Shown here: positions 34,196 through 45,700 of the stretch, piece after piece
Position numbering within the stretch: position 1 is the first letter of the stretch
Layout of the letters: each line of letters begins with the position of its first letter
Source: Arsenicibacter rosenii
GTDB lineage: Bacteria > Bacteroidota > Bacteroidia > Cytophagales > Spirosomataceae
Direction: 5' to 3'
Assembly (NCBI RefSeq): GCF_001870735.1
Contig: NZ_MORL01000008.1
Location: 223,230 to 287,229, forward strand
Length of the DNA: 64,000 nt
Program-made: the position numbers and the translations under genes
Notes under the pieces: model-generated
Seen by the model: the letters and a program-made list of their open reading frames with translations, nothing else
Told to the model about the DNA's origin: nothing
Database searches by the model: none

Positions 34196-35335
34196 ATGAC
34201 CCTGAAAGAACGATTATTGAGTGCGGCCGTTGTTGCCGAAGATAAGTTTGACCGGTTGAAAGAGCGGCTGTTCAGCCGTCTCGACGCCGGTAAACCGTAC
34301 CAGATTATCTATTACCGTGGCTTTGGCAGTCCGTCGGCAGTCTGGGTTAAAGGGCGGGTTCTGCGGCAGCGAGACCTGCCGACCCCCAGCGACCGGGACA
34401 CCTTCTGGCACAATCTCCTGGCTACCTACCAGCGTTTCGAGAGCGACGAAGTCCCGCGGGTAACCGTCCGGATCGAAGCCTTCGGGCAAAGCCACACGAC
34501 GGTTTCTGACGAAGAAGGTTATTTTGAGTTTACGATCAACCCGCCCAACGACCTCCCGCTGGGGCGCGTGTGGTTCCCGATCCGGTATAGCCTCGACGGC
34601 ATCACCCAGCCCGGCACCGGCGAACCGGTTGAGAAAAACGGGCACCTGATGATCTCGCCGCCGTTCAGCCAGTTCGGGGTCATCTCCGACATCGACGATA
34701 CCGTGCTGCAAACCGATGCCACGAGCCTGCTCCAGTCGGCACGGCTAACGTTTCTGGGCAACGCCTACACGCGGCTGCCGTTTGCGGGCGTTGCGGCGTT
34801 TTACCGTGCGCTGCAAAGCGGCCCCGTCACCACGTTGTTCAACCCGATCTATTTTGTATCAAGCAGCCCGTGGAATCTGTACGATCTGCTGGTCGATTTT
34901 TTCCGGATTCAGGGCGTCCCCAAAGGGCCCATTCTGCTCCGTGATATTGGCCTTACGCCAACGCAGTTTATCAAAAGTTCACATTTTGAGCATAAACTGG
35001 GTATGATCCGGAAGGTGCTGGACGTAAACCCGCAGCTGCCGTTTGTGCTCCTCGGCGACAGCGGCCAGCACGATCCGGAAATTTATGCGCAGGTTCTCCG
35101 TGAGAATCCGGGCCGTATCCTGGCTATTTACATCCGCGACGTGTCGGAAGACCGGCGCGATGAATCCGTCCGCGAACTGATCCAGACTGCCGCGACGTTC
35201 AACGTGCCGATGCTATTGGTACCTGATACCCTAGCCGCCGCTGAACACGCCGCGGCCAGCGGCCTGATCGATCCCGATACCCTTCCCGAAATCCGCGCCG
35301 ACCGGCGGGCTGATAAGACGGGGGAAATGGTGTAG
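34196..35335 (+). CDS. App1-like (DUF2183) phosphatase family protein
   Basis: A 379-residue protein; I choose the ATG at 34196 because the longer frame runs through an AT-rich non-coding stretch. SDIDDTVLQTDA (164-175) is the DxDxT phosphatase signature of the APP1 (phosphatidate phosphatase) domain, with YFVSSSPWNLYDLLVDFF as the second motif and LGDSGQHDPEIYAQV as the third, in HAD-like order. No signal peptide is present. Yeast APP1 acts on phosphatidate; for bacterial members the substrate is unproven. Its place at the end of a PUL is probably accidental. Confidence 0.82.
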   Translation: MTLKERLLSAAVVAEDKFDRLKERLFSRLDAGKPYQIIYYRGFGSPSAVWVKGRVLRQRDLPTPSDRDTFWHNLLATYQRFESDEVPRVTVRIEAFGQSHTTVSDEEGYFEFTINPPNDLPLGRVWFPIRYSLDGITQPGTGEPVEKNGHLMISPPFSQFGVISDIDDTVLQTDATSLLQSARLTFLGNAYTRLPFAGVAAFYRALQSGPVTTLFNPIYFVSSSPWNLYDLLVDFFRIQGVPKGPILLRDIGLTPTQFIKSSHFEHKLGMIRKVLDVNPQLPFVLLGDSGQHDPEIYAQVLRENPGRILAIYIRDVSEDRRDESVRELIQTAATFNVPMLLVPDTLAAAEHAAASGLIDPDTLPEIRADRRADKTGEMV

Positions 35336-35391
35336 AGCCGCAAGATGTTGCGTCTCTACACCATTTCATTACATTTGCCTAAAGCAATGTA

Positions 35392-35631
35392 CGGGCGACC
35401 CCATGTGGTCGCCCCACGTTAACCGCCCTGTGCATTCACACGGGGGATTCAACGCAGGTGCCTGTTTTTGGGCGACCACGTTTTGCCTGAATCAATGCGC
35501 TGGCTGACCCACGTTTTGCCTGAATCAACGTACGGGCGACCCCACGTGGTCGCCCTGCACTGGCTGACCACGTGGGATATGCAACGCAGACGCCTGATTC
35601 TGGGCGACCACGTGGGGTCGCCCCTACAGTT
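35392..35631. repeat. Dispersed copies of the CACGTGG palindromic element
   Basis: Several units of GGGCGACC-CCA-C/T-GTGGTCGCCC type occur here, two forward (near 35393 and 35534) and one inverted with a CCCCTAC end (near 35602-35625), mixed with CGTTTTGCCTGAATCAA segments. They share the core with the 28-bp tandem array at 338-881. The block lies directly upstream of the GH20 gene and would sit in its 5' region. Confidence 0.85.
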
Positions 35632-35659
35632 TTTCCGGAAATCCATTTTTTCTGTTTAC

Positions 35660-37972
35660 ATGCATCGTTTTTGTTATCTCTTCCTCTTCCTGTTTGTCAC
35701 GACGGCTTCGTTGGCGCAGGAAAACACGTACAACCTCATTCCGTTTCCGGCGCGCTTCAATGGCACTGATGGCCGGTTTACGGTATCGGCGGCTACCCGC
35801 CTTGTGACTTCCCCGAAAGATGCCGGTCAGCTGGCCGCCGCTCAGCTGCTGGCGGGTCAGCTCAAAACCGCCAGCGGGTTACCGGTCGCCGTGGCCCCTG
35901 CCTCGCCGACAGTAGCAAAAGGGAAAAATATCTTTTTTCAGGCGCACAAGGCCGGCAAATGCGGACCGGAAGGTTATATCCTGAAAGTAACGCCCGACCG
36001 CGTGACGGTTGAAGCCGAAACCCCGAAAGGCTATTTCTATGCAGCCCAAACGTTGTTACAACTGCTCCCGACGGAAGTATTCAGCCCGAAAAAGGTCGAC
36101 AATGTGTCGTGGTCGATGCCGGCCTGCGACATTCTGGACCGGCCGCGCTACGGCTATCGCGGGCTGATGCTCGACGTAGGCCGCTACTTCATGCCAACGG
36201 CGTTTATCAAACGCTACATCGACCTGATGGCGCTCCACAAAATGAACACCTTTCACTGGCACCTGACCGAAGATCAGGGCTGGCGGATCGAAATCAAAAA
36301 ATACCCGAAACTGACTCAGATCGGCTCAAAACGGAAAGAAACCGTTGCCGGTCATAACAATCAGAATTACCCGCAGCAGTTCGACGGGAAGGAATACGGT
36401 GGGTTCTATACGCAGGCCGAGATCAAAGACGTGGTGAAATACGCGGCCGCCCGCCATATCACCATCATTCCGGAAATTGAAATGCCGGGCCACGCCATGG
36501 CTGCCATTGCGGCCTATCCAGAACTATCGTGCACGCCGGACGCCCCGCACGCCGTGGCAACCACCTGGGGCGTAAAGGAAGATGTGTTCTGCCCGTCGGA
36601 AAAGACATTTACCTTTTTGCAGGATGTACTGACGGAGGTGATGGCCCTTTTTCCGGGTAAATACATTCACATCGGCGGCGACGAGTGCCCGAAAACTGCC
36701 TGGAAAAACAGCGCTTTCTGCCAGGATCTGATTAAGAAACTGAAGCTGAAAGATGAGCACGAGTTGCAGAGCTACTTTATCCGCCGGATCGAAAAATTCC
36801 TGAACAGCAAAGGCCGCGCCATTATCGGCTGGGACGAGATTCTGGAAGGCGGACTGGCTCCGAACGCAACGGTAATGAGCTGGCGCGGCACACAGGGCGG
36901 TATCGAAGCGGCAAAGCAAAAGCATAATGTGATCATGACGCCGAACACCTATGTGTACCTGGATTACTACCAGGGCAATCCGGCCAAAGAGCCCCTCGCC
37001 ATTGGCGGCTATCTGCCGCTGGAAAAGGTGTACAGCTACGAACCGACGCCGTCTGAACTGTCTCCGGACGAACAGAAATACATTCAGGGGGTGCAGGCCA
37101 ACGTCTGGACCGAATATATCCCGACACCGGCACAGGCCGAATACATGACCTATCCGCGCGCCATCGCCGTGGCCGAGCTGGGCTGGATTCCACAGGGGCC
37201 GCGTAACTTCGAAGACTTTGCCGTTCGCCTCAAAGAACACCTGAAACGCCTTGATTACAAAGACGTGAATTACTCAAAACGCTTCCTGGACGTGCGGGCA
37301 ACAACCCAGTTCAATAACGAAGGCCAGTTACAGGTAAAACTGGATAAGATAGATTCTGACAGTAAGATTTATTATACCCTCAACGGCAAGGAGCCGAATC
37401 CATCTTCGACGGAGTATTTCACGCCGATTACGCTGAAAAACACGACGACCATTAAGGCCATCACCACCGCAGGGGCTACATTTGAAGAGACTTTCTTTAT
37501 CCACCGCGCGAAAGGCAAGCCGTATACGTTCAGCGACGCCTCGCTCGACAAAGCCGATCCCGACCACAAACGGCTGACCGACGGGCAGGTAGCACAAAGT
37601 CCGCGGAATGATGCGGAATGGGTACGGGTAAACGGTAAAGACCTCGAACTGACCATCGACCTCGGCGAGGTGCGGCCAGTCACGAAGGTTTCGGCCAATT
37701 TCCTGAAGAAAACGATGAACTCGATCCTGCCGCCGGGCTCGGTTGAAATTTCCCTGTCGCGCGACGGCAATGATTTTAAAGACGCGATTGCGCAGCCCGT
37801 TAAGTATAGCGTAGAAGGCTCATGGGAAATTCTGCCGGTCGTGGCTGACTTCAAAACAGCGCGGGCCCGTTACATCCGGGTGAAAGCGAAAAACCCTGGT
37901 CCGACCCCGCAAGGCCATCCATATGCCGGCCGCCCTACGACCATTGCCATTGACGAGGTAGTTGTCGATTAA
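35660..37972 (+). CDS. Secreted beta-N-acetylhexosaminidase, GH20
   Basis: A 770-residue protein beginning at the ATG at 35660 (MHRFCYLFLFLFV), after the repeats; the longer upstream frame is repeat sequence. A signal peptide ends near SLAQ (20). The N-terminal GH20b domain and the GH20 barrel follow, with HWHLTEDQGWRIE (about 196-208) and the catalytic pair D341-E342 in HIGGDECPKTAW. The C-terminus contains a chitobiase-type segment and an F5/8-type sandwich (about 640-770). It removes terminal GlcNAc/GalNAc from glycans. A hairpin follows the stop. Confidence 0.93.
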   Translation: MHRFCYLFLFLFVTTASLAQENTYNLIPFPARFNGTDGRFTVSAATRLVTSPKDAGQLAAAQLLAGQLKTASGLPVAVAPASPTVAKGKNIFFQAHKAGKCGPEGYILKVTPDRVTVEAETPKGYFYAAQTLLQLLPTEVFSPKKVDNVSWSMPACDILDRPRYGYRGLMLDVGRYFMPTAFIKRYIDLMALHKMNTFHWHLTEDQGWRIEIKKYPKLTQIGSKRKETVAGHNNQNYPQQFDGKEYGGFYTQAEIKDVVKYAAARHITIIPEIEMPGHAMAAIAAYPELSCTPDAPHAVATTWGVKEDVFCPSEKTFTFLQDVLTEVMALFPGKYIHIGGDECPKTAWKNSAFCQDLIKKLKLKDEHELQSYFIRRIEKFLNSKGRAIIGWDEILEGGLAPNATVMSWRGTQGGIEAAKQKHNVIMTPNTYVYLDYYQGNPAKEPLAIGGYLPLEKVYSYEPTPSELSPDEQKYIQGVQANVWTEYIPTPAQAEYMTYPRAIAVAELGWIPQGPRNFEDFAVRLKEHLKRLDYKDVNYSKRFLDVRATTQFNNEGQLQVKLDKIDSDSKIYYTLNGKEPNPSSTEYFTPITLKNTTTIKAITTAGATFEETFFIHRAKGKPYTFSDASLDKADPDHKRLTDGQVAQSPRNDAEWVRVNGKDLELTIDLGEVRPVTKVSANFLKKTMNSILPPGSVEISLSRDGNDFKDAIAQPVKYSVEGSWEILPVVADFKTARARYIRVKAKNPGPTPQGHPYAGRPTTIAIDEVVVD

Positions 37973-38003
37973 CCCCGTGTTAAGCGCGGGTTCTGTATTT
38001 TTT
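37971..38003 (+). terminator. Hairpin terminator after the GH20 gene
   Basis: AACCCCGTG and CGCGGGTT (37971-37992) pair with one bulge, and CTGTATTTTTT follows. The stem is of the same CCCCGYG family as the one after susD. Confidence 0.6.
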
Positions 38004-38043
38004 ATCCTTACATTTGAAAAATAATGATGCCTTAACATACAGA

Positions 38044-38679
38044 ATGCCTGCGACGAATTACCACTCCTTTATAGATGCCCTTCAAAAAAGGTTGCAAAAG
38101 CCCCTTCCCGGCGAAGAAGCCCATCGCAAGATGGCCTCTTCGTCGCGGTTGCGGCTTTCGGCAAAGCCTAACGAACGCACCCGTCGCAGTGCCGTACTGA
38201 TTCTGTTTTACCCCTACCACGGTTCGATTTACCTGCCGCTGATTCTCCGCCCGCAATACGATGGTGTGCATGCCGGTCAGATGGCATTTCCGGGTGGCCG
38301 CATGGAACGCACCGATGAAAACCTCATCCGTACGGCCCTGCGCGAAGCTCAGGAAGAAATCGGTATCCGGGTCAACGATGTGCAGGTGCTGGGCCATCTC
38401 ACCGAGATTTTTATCCCGCCCAGTAATTTCTACGTGCTGCCCGTTATCGGCACCATGCCCCATGCTCCCGACTTTTACCCCGATCCGCGCGAGGTTGAGG
38501 AAGTAGTAGAAGTGCCGCTCGAAGTACTTCTGGATGAAACCATCGTTGGTGACACGCAGATCGACGTGCGCGGCATCACCATTGACGCCCCCTTCTACCA
38601 GATCGAAAATCACCGGGTTTGGGGCGCTACGGCCATGATGATTGCCGAACTCCTGACGATTATTGCCGAAACGGAATAA
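38044..38679 (+). CDS. Nudix hydrolase, CoA pyrophosphatase-like
   Basis: A 211-residue protein starting at the ATG at 38044. The extended Nudix box of the CoA-diphosphatase branch is clear: AFPGGRMERTDENLIR then TALREAQEEIGI (about 81-108), with the metal-binding glutamates in REAQEE. The HAGQMAFPGG segment just before is also typical of that branch. It would cleave coenzyme A or a similar dinucleotide pyrophosphate in the cytosol. The SDR gene follows on the same strand 55 bp later. It is likely housekeeping and not part of the PUL. Confidence 0.88.
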   Translation: MPATNYHSFIDALQKRLQKPLPGEEAHRKMASSSRLRLSAKPNERTRRSAVLILFYPYHGSIYLPLILRPQYDGVHAGQMAFPGGRMERTDENLIRTALREAQEEIGIRVNDVQVLGHLTEIFIPPSNFYVLPVIGTMPHAPDFYPDPREVEEVVEVPLEVLLDETIVGDTQIDVRGITIDAPFYQIENHRVWGATAMMIAELLTIIAETE

Positions 38680-38734
38680 CCAGTCATTGCTAAGAGCCTG
38701 AGACGCAACATTTTGTATCTCTACTATTATTACC

Positions 38735-39514
38735 ATGAATCATTTTCACGACCAGACAGCTATTGTTACCGGTGCGGGCCAGGGAATCGGTTTTGCAATT
38801 GCCCGCGCCCTGGCGAAAGCCGGAGCCACCGTTGTGCTGAACGACCTTGACGCAGAACTCACCCAACAGGCCGCCGACCGCATCCAGGCAGAAGTTGCCG
38901 GACTCGGCCCGAACCGTTGCCTGCCCGTTTCGGGCGACGCATCGGATGTGGTTTTTATTCAGCAGCTGGTTGATAAGGCCGTCGAGGCGTTCGGCAAACT
39001 GACCATTACGATTGCCAACGCCGGCATTACGATTTTCGGCGATTTTCTGGACTATTCACCCGAACACCTGCAAAAAGTACTGGACCTGAACCTGCGGGGC
39101 AGCTTTTTCCTGACACAGGCCTCGGTCCGGCAAATGCGTGCCCATGGCCAGGGCGGCAGTATTCTGCTGATGTCGTCGGTGGTCGGGCATCAGGCCCACC
39201 CCGGGCTGGCCGCCTACAGCATGACCAAGGCTGCCCTCGAAATGCTGGCCAAAAACCTGGTGCTGGACCTGTCGCCGCTGGGGATCACGATCAACGCCGT
39301 GGCGCCGGGGGCGACCCAGACCGAACGTACCCTCAACGACCCGACCTATATTCCGATCTGGTCGCGGATCACGCCCATGGGCCGGCCGGCAACTGTCGAC
39401 GACATTACCAATGCGGCCCTGTTTCTGGTATCACCGGCGTCCCGACACATTACCGGGCAAAGTCTGGTAGTCGATGGTGGCTGGACCAGTGTAAGCCCTC
39501 CCCCTGTTGAGTAA
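38735..39514 (+). CDS. Short-chain dehydrogenase/reductase (FabG-like)
   Basis: A 259-residue classical SDR. The cofactor motif is VTGAGQGIGFAIA (10-22); NAGI follows at about 92; the catalytic set is S (LLMSSVVG) and the YSMTK motif (AAYSMTKAALEMLA). The C-terminal ITGQSLVVDGGWTS is standard. It interconverts an alcohol and a ketone with NAD(P); the substrate may be a sugar, given the PUL, but fatty-acid-type roles cannot be excluded. The truncated GH43-like gene starts 70 bp downstream. Confidence 0.9.
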   Translation: MNHFHDQTAIVTGAGQGIGFAIARALAKAGATVVLNDLDAELTQQAADRIQAEVAGLGPNRCLPVSGDASDVVFIQQLVDKAVEAFGKLTITIANAGITIFGDFLDYSPEHLQKVLDLNLRGSFFLTQASVRQMRAHGQGGSILLMSSVVGHQAHPGLAAYSMTKAALEMLAKNLVLDLSPLGITINAVAPGATQTERTLNDPTYIPIWSRITPMGRPATVDDITNAALFLVSPASRHITGQSLVVDGGWTSVSPPPVE

Positions 39515-39584
39515 ATAATAACCAATATCGGGCATCAATTTGCCTGTGCAAGGGAATTCAACGGCAATCTGCGTTCTTTGGGGC

Positions 39585-39782
39585 ATGAAAGCAATTCATT
39601 TCTTCCTATCCCTGCTGCTCTTTTCAGGCTATGCCTTCGGGCAGAAAAACGATACCTATTATGTCTTTACCTACTTCAAAGGCAACGGCGAAGACGGCCT
39701 GCATCTGGCGTACAGTACGGACGGGTACCGGTTCGAAACGCTGAAAAACGATGCCTCCTTTCTGACTCCGCAAGTCGGTAAA
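39585..39782 (+). pseudogene. GH43-like gene truncated by the CRISPR array
   Basis: An ATG at 39585 opens a secreted protein: a signal peptide (MKAIHFFLSLLLFSGYAFGQ) followed by TYYVFTYFKGNGEDGLHLA and YSTDGYRFETL, then DASFLTPQVGK. This is the N-terminus of a GH43-type glycosidase of the PUL kind. After 66 codons the reading frame runs directly into the first CRISPR repeat at 39783 and ends nine codons later. Most of the catalytic domain is missing, and I do not find it elsewhere in the window. The gene is therefore probably dead, cut by arrival of the CRISPR locus or by a deletion at the array's end. Confidence 0.8.
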
Positions 39783-42700
39783 ATTTCAATTCCACACAGG
39801 TACGATTAACGGAATGATGTTTTGGGCCTTTGGGCTTGGGTTGCTTCATTTCAATTCCACACAGGTACGATTAACGGTTTGCACCTGCTGAACGTAAATT
39901 AGTGGCAAACGTAATTTCAATTCCACACAGGTACGATTAACGGACGTAAATTTTTCACCTTAAAACGTAAATACAAAAATTTCAATTCCACACAGGTACG
40001 ATTAACGGGTTCGCGCGCGTGCTCGCTCCGCGCAGCTGCGGGGATTTCAATTCCACACAGGTACGATTAACGGTTCAAACAGCGCATATTCGATTACTTC
40101 ACCCTCAGCCATTTCAATTCCACACAGGTACGATTAACGGACCTGCCGCCGGGACTGACGATGTCCGCCTCCGGCGATTTCAATTCCACACAGGTACGAT
40201 TAACGGCGGCATCGGTCGGCACTTTTTCGACACCGGACACTTATTTCAATTCCACACAGGTACGATTAACGGCACTGGTCCCCGCAAACGCTTAATGCTG
40301 TCAACTTTATTTCAATTCCACACAGGTACGATTAACGGGACTACCCGGTCGGATCGGCGCAGGGATCAATATTCATTTCAATTCCACACAGGTACGATTA
40401 ACGGTGGAGTCCGCAGATTACTTTCTGGAAGCTCGGGGCGTATTTCAATTCCACACAGGTACGATTAACGGACCACTGCTTAACGCCCATATTCAGGATG
40501 TTAGCCGATTTCAATTCCACACAGGTACGATTAACGGGGGCAAAAGCCCGCACGGCAGTGCGTAAGCTCAACATATTTCAATTCCACACAGGTACGATTA
40601 ACGGCCCTGTAGCCTGCCGGTACGGTAAACACGGCGCTGCATTTCAATTCCACACAGGTACGATTAACGGAACGGCGCTTCCGCTGCCGGTTGCGGGGTC
40701 TGGAGATTTCAATTCCACACAGGTACGATTAACGGAGGCTGTAAGTGTGCCCGATATGGTCGCGGTAGTACATTTCAATTCCACACAGGTACGATTAACG
40801 GCATCGTGACCCTTCAGCCGGTCGGGAACCTTCACCGTAATTTCAATTCCACACAGGTACGATTAACGGATTTCAGCTTTCCGGCTATTAATCACTTTTT
40901 CAGAAATTTCAATTCCACACAGGTACGATTAACGGCACTGAGGGAACAGAGGACACTGTCTGCTGGTGGATATTTCAATTCCACACAGGTACGATTAACG
41001 GCGTTCGTATAGGCAAATATCAGATTCGCCACGATGAATTTCAATTCCACACAGGTACGATTAACGGTGTGTTATAGACGTCTTCCAGGTCGGCATAGTC
41101 GAATTTCAATTCCACACAGGTACGATTAACGGACCCGAAGGGTTTTGTATAAAAGTTAATTAGATTATTTCAATTCCACACAGGTACGATTAACGGTGGC
41201 AATAAATACAGTTGGAACAGTTGGTTTTGTCATATTTCAATTCCACACAGGTACGATTAACGGCTGCCCCGCGTAATCGGGGCTCAACTACTTACTACTA
41301 ATTTCAATTCCACACAGGTACGATTAACGGTAGCGAATGTATGCCGTAGCTTATGCGGGTGTAAGCGCATTTCAATTCCACACAGGTACGATTAACGGTA
41401 CGCTTTATCAGGTAGCTGGCCTGATGGTTCAGAAATTTCAATTCCACACAGGTACGATTAACGGTAATCCTTTATTAGCTTCATTAATGTATAAAACATT
41501 ATTTCAATTCCACACAGGTACGATTAACGGATCCGGTCTTGGCTGATTTTGTGCATTTCTCTAAGTATTTCAATTCCACACAGGTACGATTAACGGCCTT
41601 AAGCTCGAAAAGCAAATCCAGCGGATGGCCATATTTCAATTCCACACAGGTACGATTAACGGTCGGCATTCCGGTACACAATAACCTCGCCCTTTTTTAT
41701 TTCAATTCCACACAGGTACGATTAACGGAAGACGCAGTTTAATTACTTCAACCCTTTTTCGGTATTTCAATTCCACACAGGTACGATTAACGGCTGGCGA
41801 ACCTGTTCTACCTGTACGCACAGCTGATCGATTTCAATTCCACACAGGTACGATTAACGGATGCGGGCGGAGCAACAGCCAGCAACACGAACGCATTTCA
41901 ATTCCACACAGGTACGATTAACGGGCTGGAGCATGCAGGCGAGCTAACGCGCCGTTTGATATTTCAATTCCACACAGGTACGATTAACGGTAATAAGCCG
42001 CGATGCAGGCAATTTCAGTATTCAGTATTTCAATTCCACACAGGTACGATTAACGGAAAGCAGGTTTTTTAGGTTGATAGCGTGTAGTCTGATTTCAATT
42101 CCACACAGGTACGATTAACGGCGGAGAATTATCATCATCGCCCTCTTTAAGATACTATTTCAATTCCACACAGGTACGATTAACGGTCGGTAACTATCCG
42201 AAAGCATCCGGATCCGGTACCAATTTCAATTCCACACAGGTACGATTAACGGACCCGTTAATCTCTCCTGCCAAGGCCGTCAATTCAGATTTCAATTCCA
42301 CACAGGTACGATTAACGGCAAGCGATCACAAAGCGGTTTGTGGAGTTTCTGGAATTTCAATTCCACACAGGTACGATTAACGGGCGGGTATTCTCTCGGC
42401 GCTGGTAACGGCAACCGGAGATTTCAATTCCACACAGGTACGATTAACGGATTAATAATTGAGTGTATCTCACTGGCAATAACCGATTTCAATTCCACAC
42501 AGGTACGATTAACGGCAGTGTATTGACGCTGTTGTCTTCGTCTGTAATCTATTTCAATTCCACACAGGTACGATTAACGGTCAAATACGTGTACGAAGTA
42601 AGCAGCTTCCCGATATTTCAATTCCACACAGGTACGATTAACGGTCCGGCTTATTCTTTGTACCCCCGCCGGCAAACAGCATTTCAATTCCACACAGGTA

Positions 42701-45700
42701 CGATTAACGGTCAAATACGTGTACGAAGTAAGCAGCTTCCCGATATTTCAATTCCACACAGGTACGATTAACGGTCCGGCTTATTCTTTGTACCCCCGCC
42801 GGCAAACAGCATTTCAATTCCACACAGGTACGATTAACGGTACTGCACGAAGAGGGCTACAAGCTCACGGGTAACCATTTCAATTCCACACAGGTACGAT
42901 TAACGGTCGGTTTCACCCAGCAGGGCATCGTCAAGTATCTTATTTCAATTCCACACAGGTACGATTAACGGCACTATGGCCCTGGATAAACTGACGGGCA
43001 CGCTGGATTTCAATTCCACACAGGTACGATTAACGGTCAATGTAGTAGGCCTGTTGCTTTTGTGGCTGAGCGTATTTCAATTCCACACAGGTACGATTAA
43101 CGGTATTCAGGCTGCGCACAAGAAGATTACCGTATTCAGATTTCAATTCCACACAGGTACGATTAACGGCGGTACGCTCCAGAAAGTGCACATTAAGCTT
43201 GCCTTATTTCAATTCCACACAGGTACGATTAACGGCGATGTATCCGGCCGTGGGCACCTTAAACTCGGTTGATTTCAATTCCACACAGGTACGATTAACG
43301 GTCCGGCTTATTCTTTGTACCCCCGCCGGCAAACAGCATTTCAATTCCACACAGGTACGATTAACGGTACTGCACGAAGAGGGCTACAAGCTCACGGGTA
43401 ACCATTTCAATTCCACACAGGTACGATTAACGGTCGGTTTCACCCAGCAGGGCATCGTCAAGTATCTTATTTCAATTCCACACAGGTACGATTAACGGCA
43501 CTATGGCCCTGGATAAACTGACGGGCACGCTGGATTTCAATTCCACACAGGTACGATTAACGGTATTCAGGCTGCGCACAAGAAGATTACCGTATTCAGA
43601 TTTCAATTCCACACAGGTACGATTAACGGCGGTAAGCTCCAGAAAGTGCACATTAAGCTTGCCTTATTTCAATTCCACACAGGTACGATTAACGGCGATG
43701 TATCCGGCCGTGGGCACCTTAAACTCGGTTGATTTCAATTCCACACAGGTACGATTAACGGTCGGCAACTCGGGTATGGTGTCGCCTGGCGAATCCTATT
43801 TCAATTCCACACAGGTACGATTAACGGTCCCCGACTGCACTCAGGGTGTATGAACCCGGCAGATTTCAATTCCACACAGGTACGATTAACGGATGCGACC
43901 GGGATTTCCTGGCAGCCCGCGGGGCTGGATTTCAATTCCACACAGGTACGATTAACGGCCCCGCGGATACCGGTCAGCCCGGCTTTCATCGTGTATTTCA
44001 ATTCCACACAGGTACGATTAACGGCGGACGGCGGGGTAACGGCCAGCGTCCCGCCCTCGGATTTCAATTCCACACAGGTACGATTAACGGAGCCAGGAAG
44101 AAAACAGTCCGTTTTTTCTGCACATATTTCAATTCCACACAGGTACGATTAACGGGACCGTTATCGGTATCCTTCTGCTGCTCCTCCCAGCATTTCAATT
44201 CCACACAGGTACGATTAACGGTCTATAAGGTCCCCGACGGCAAGGGCGGCCTGACGCATTTCAATTCCACACAGGTACGATTAACGGGCTCCGGGCAAAA
44301 GAAGAAGCTGAGAGGGCTATCCGATTTCAATTCCACACAGGTACGATTAACGGAAAATGCTGGCCAAGGGCTTTACGCATTTTCGCTTATTTCAATTCCA
44401 CACAGGTACGATTAACGGAAGAAAAGGAGCGGCTCCGGGCAAAAGAAGAAGCATTTCAATTCCACACAGGTACGATTAACGGTGGACGGCAGTATGTTCC
44501 GCGCAAAGCCGTTTCCGGTATTTCAATTCCACACAGGTACGATTAACGGCGAGATCGGCTTTATCAGGGACAATCTGGAAACCAATTTCAATTCCACACA
44601 GGTACGATTAACGGCTGACTGCTATATCGGCAATTGCTGCACCCAGATTCATTTCAATTCCACACAGGTACGATTAACGGCACCACTTCGCCATGACCGA
44701 ATGCCCGTTCAGGCACATTTCAATTCCACACAGGTACGATTAACGGGTCTGTACCTTCGCTGATACAGAAATGGTCTTCTCATTTCAATTCCACACAGGT
44801 ACGATTAACGGCAGATACGGATTGTTCGGACTGTGCAGGAAGGTTCATTTCAATTCCACACAGGTACGATTAACGGGCTGCTTTGCGGGCAGGCTCATCT
44901 GCGTCTGCTCGGATTTCAATTCCACACAGGTACGATTAACGGGCCAGTACAAGCGTCTGCAAATCATCATTCGGGCCGATTTCAATTCCACACAGGTACG
45001 ATTAACGGCTCGTCTTCCGGCAGCGTTTCGCCAAGGTTGCAGAAATTTCAATTCCACACAGGTACGATTAACGGTTTGTGTTGCTCATGGCTCAGGGCGT
45101 TGTGCTTGTTATTTCAATTCCACACAGGTACGATTAACGGTACAGCGAGACACGACGCAAACACCGCATAGAGCTACATTTCAATTCCACACAGGTACGA
45201 TTAACGGCTGGTCGCTCCGCCGAGGATCAGTTTCTCCTCGATGCGATTTCAATTCCACACAGGTACGATTAACGGTGCTACGCCCGCCACGCGGTACGCA
45301 CTGTACGATATATTTCAATTCCACACAGGTACGATTAACGGTCCTCGCCGATCCGGTCAGGTGTTTTTACCTCATATTTCAATTCCACACAGGTACGATT
45401 AACGGTCGGCAGACAGCGGCGGGCAGTCCGTGGGATTACCGAATTTCAATTCCACACAGGTACGATTAACGGCGGCACACCCCTGCATTCTCGGTCACGA
45501 CCTCAATCATTTCAATTCCACACAGGTACGATTAACGGCGGGTGAGGAAACACACTGAACAGGTGCGTGCAGAATTTCAATTCCACACAGGTACGATTAA
45601 CGGGTCTGATCTGGACGCGATGGTCAAAGCCGGCAAGGGATTTCAATTCCACACAGGTACGATTAACGGGCTAAAGTATTCGTCGTCCGTATCGCCTGGT

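Noticed and set aside
35468..35659. N-terminal extension of the GH20 enzyme by 64 residues
   Set aside because: The extension translates the palindromic repeats; the ATG at 35660 starts a normal signal peptide.
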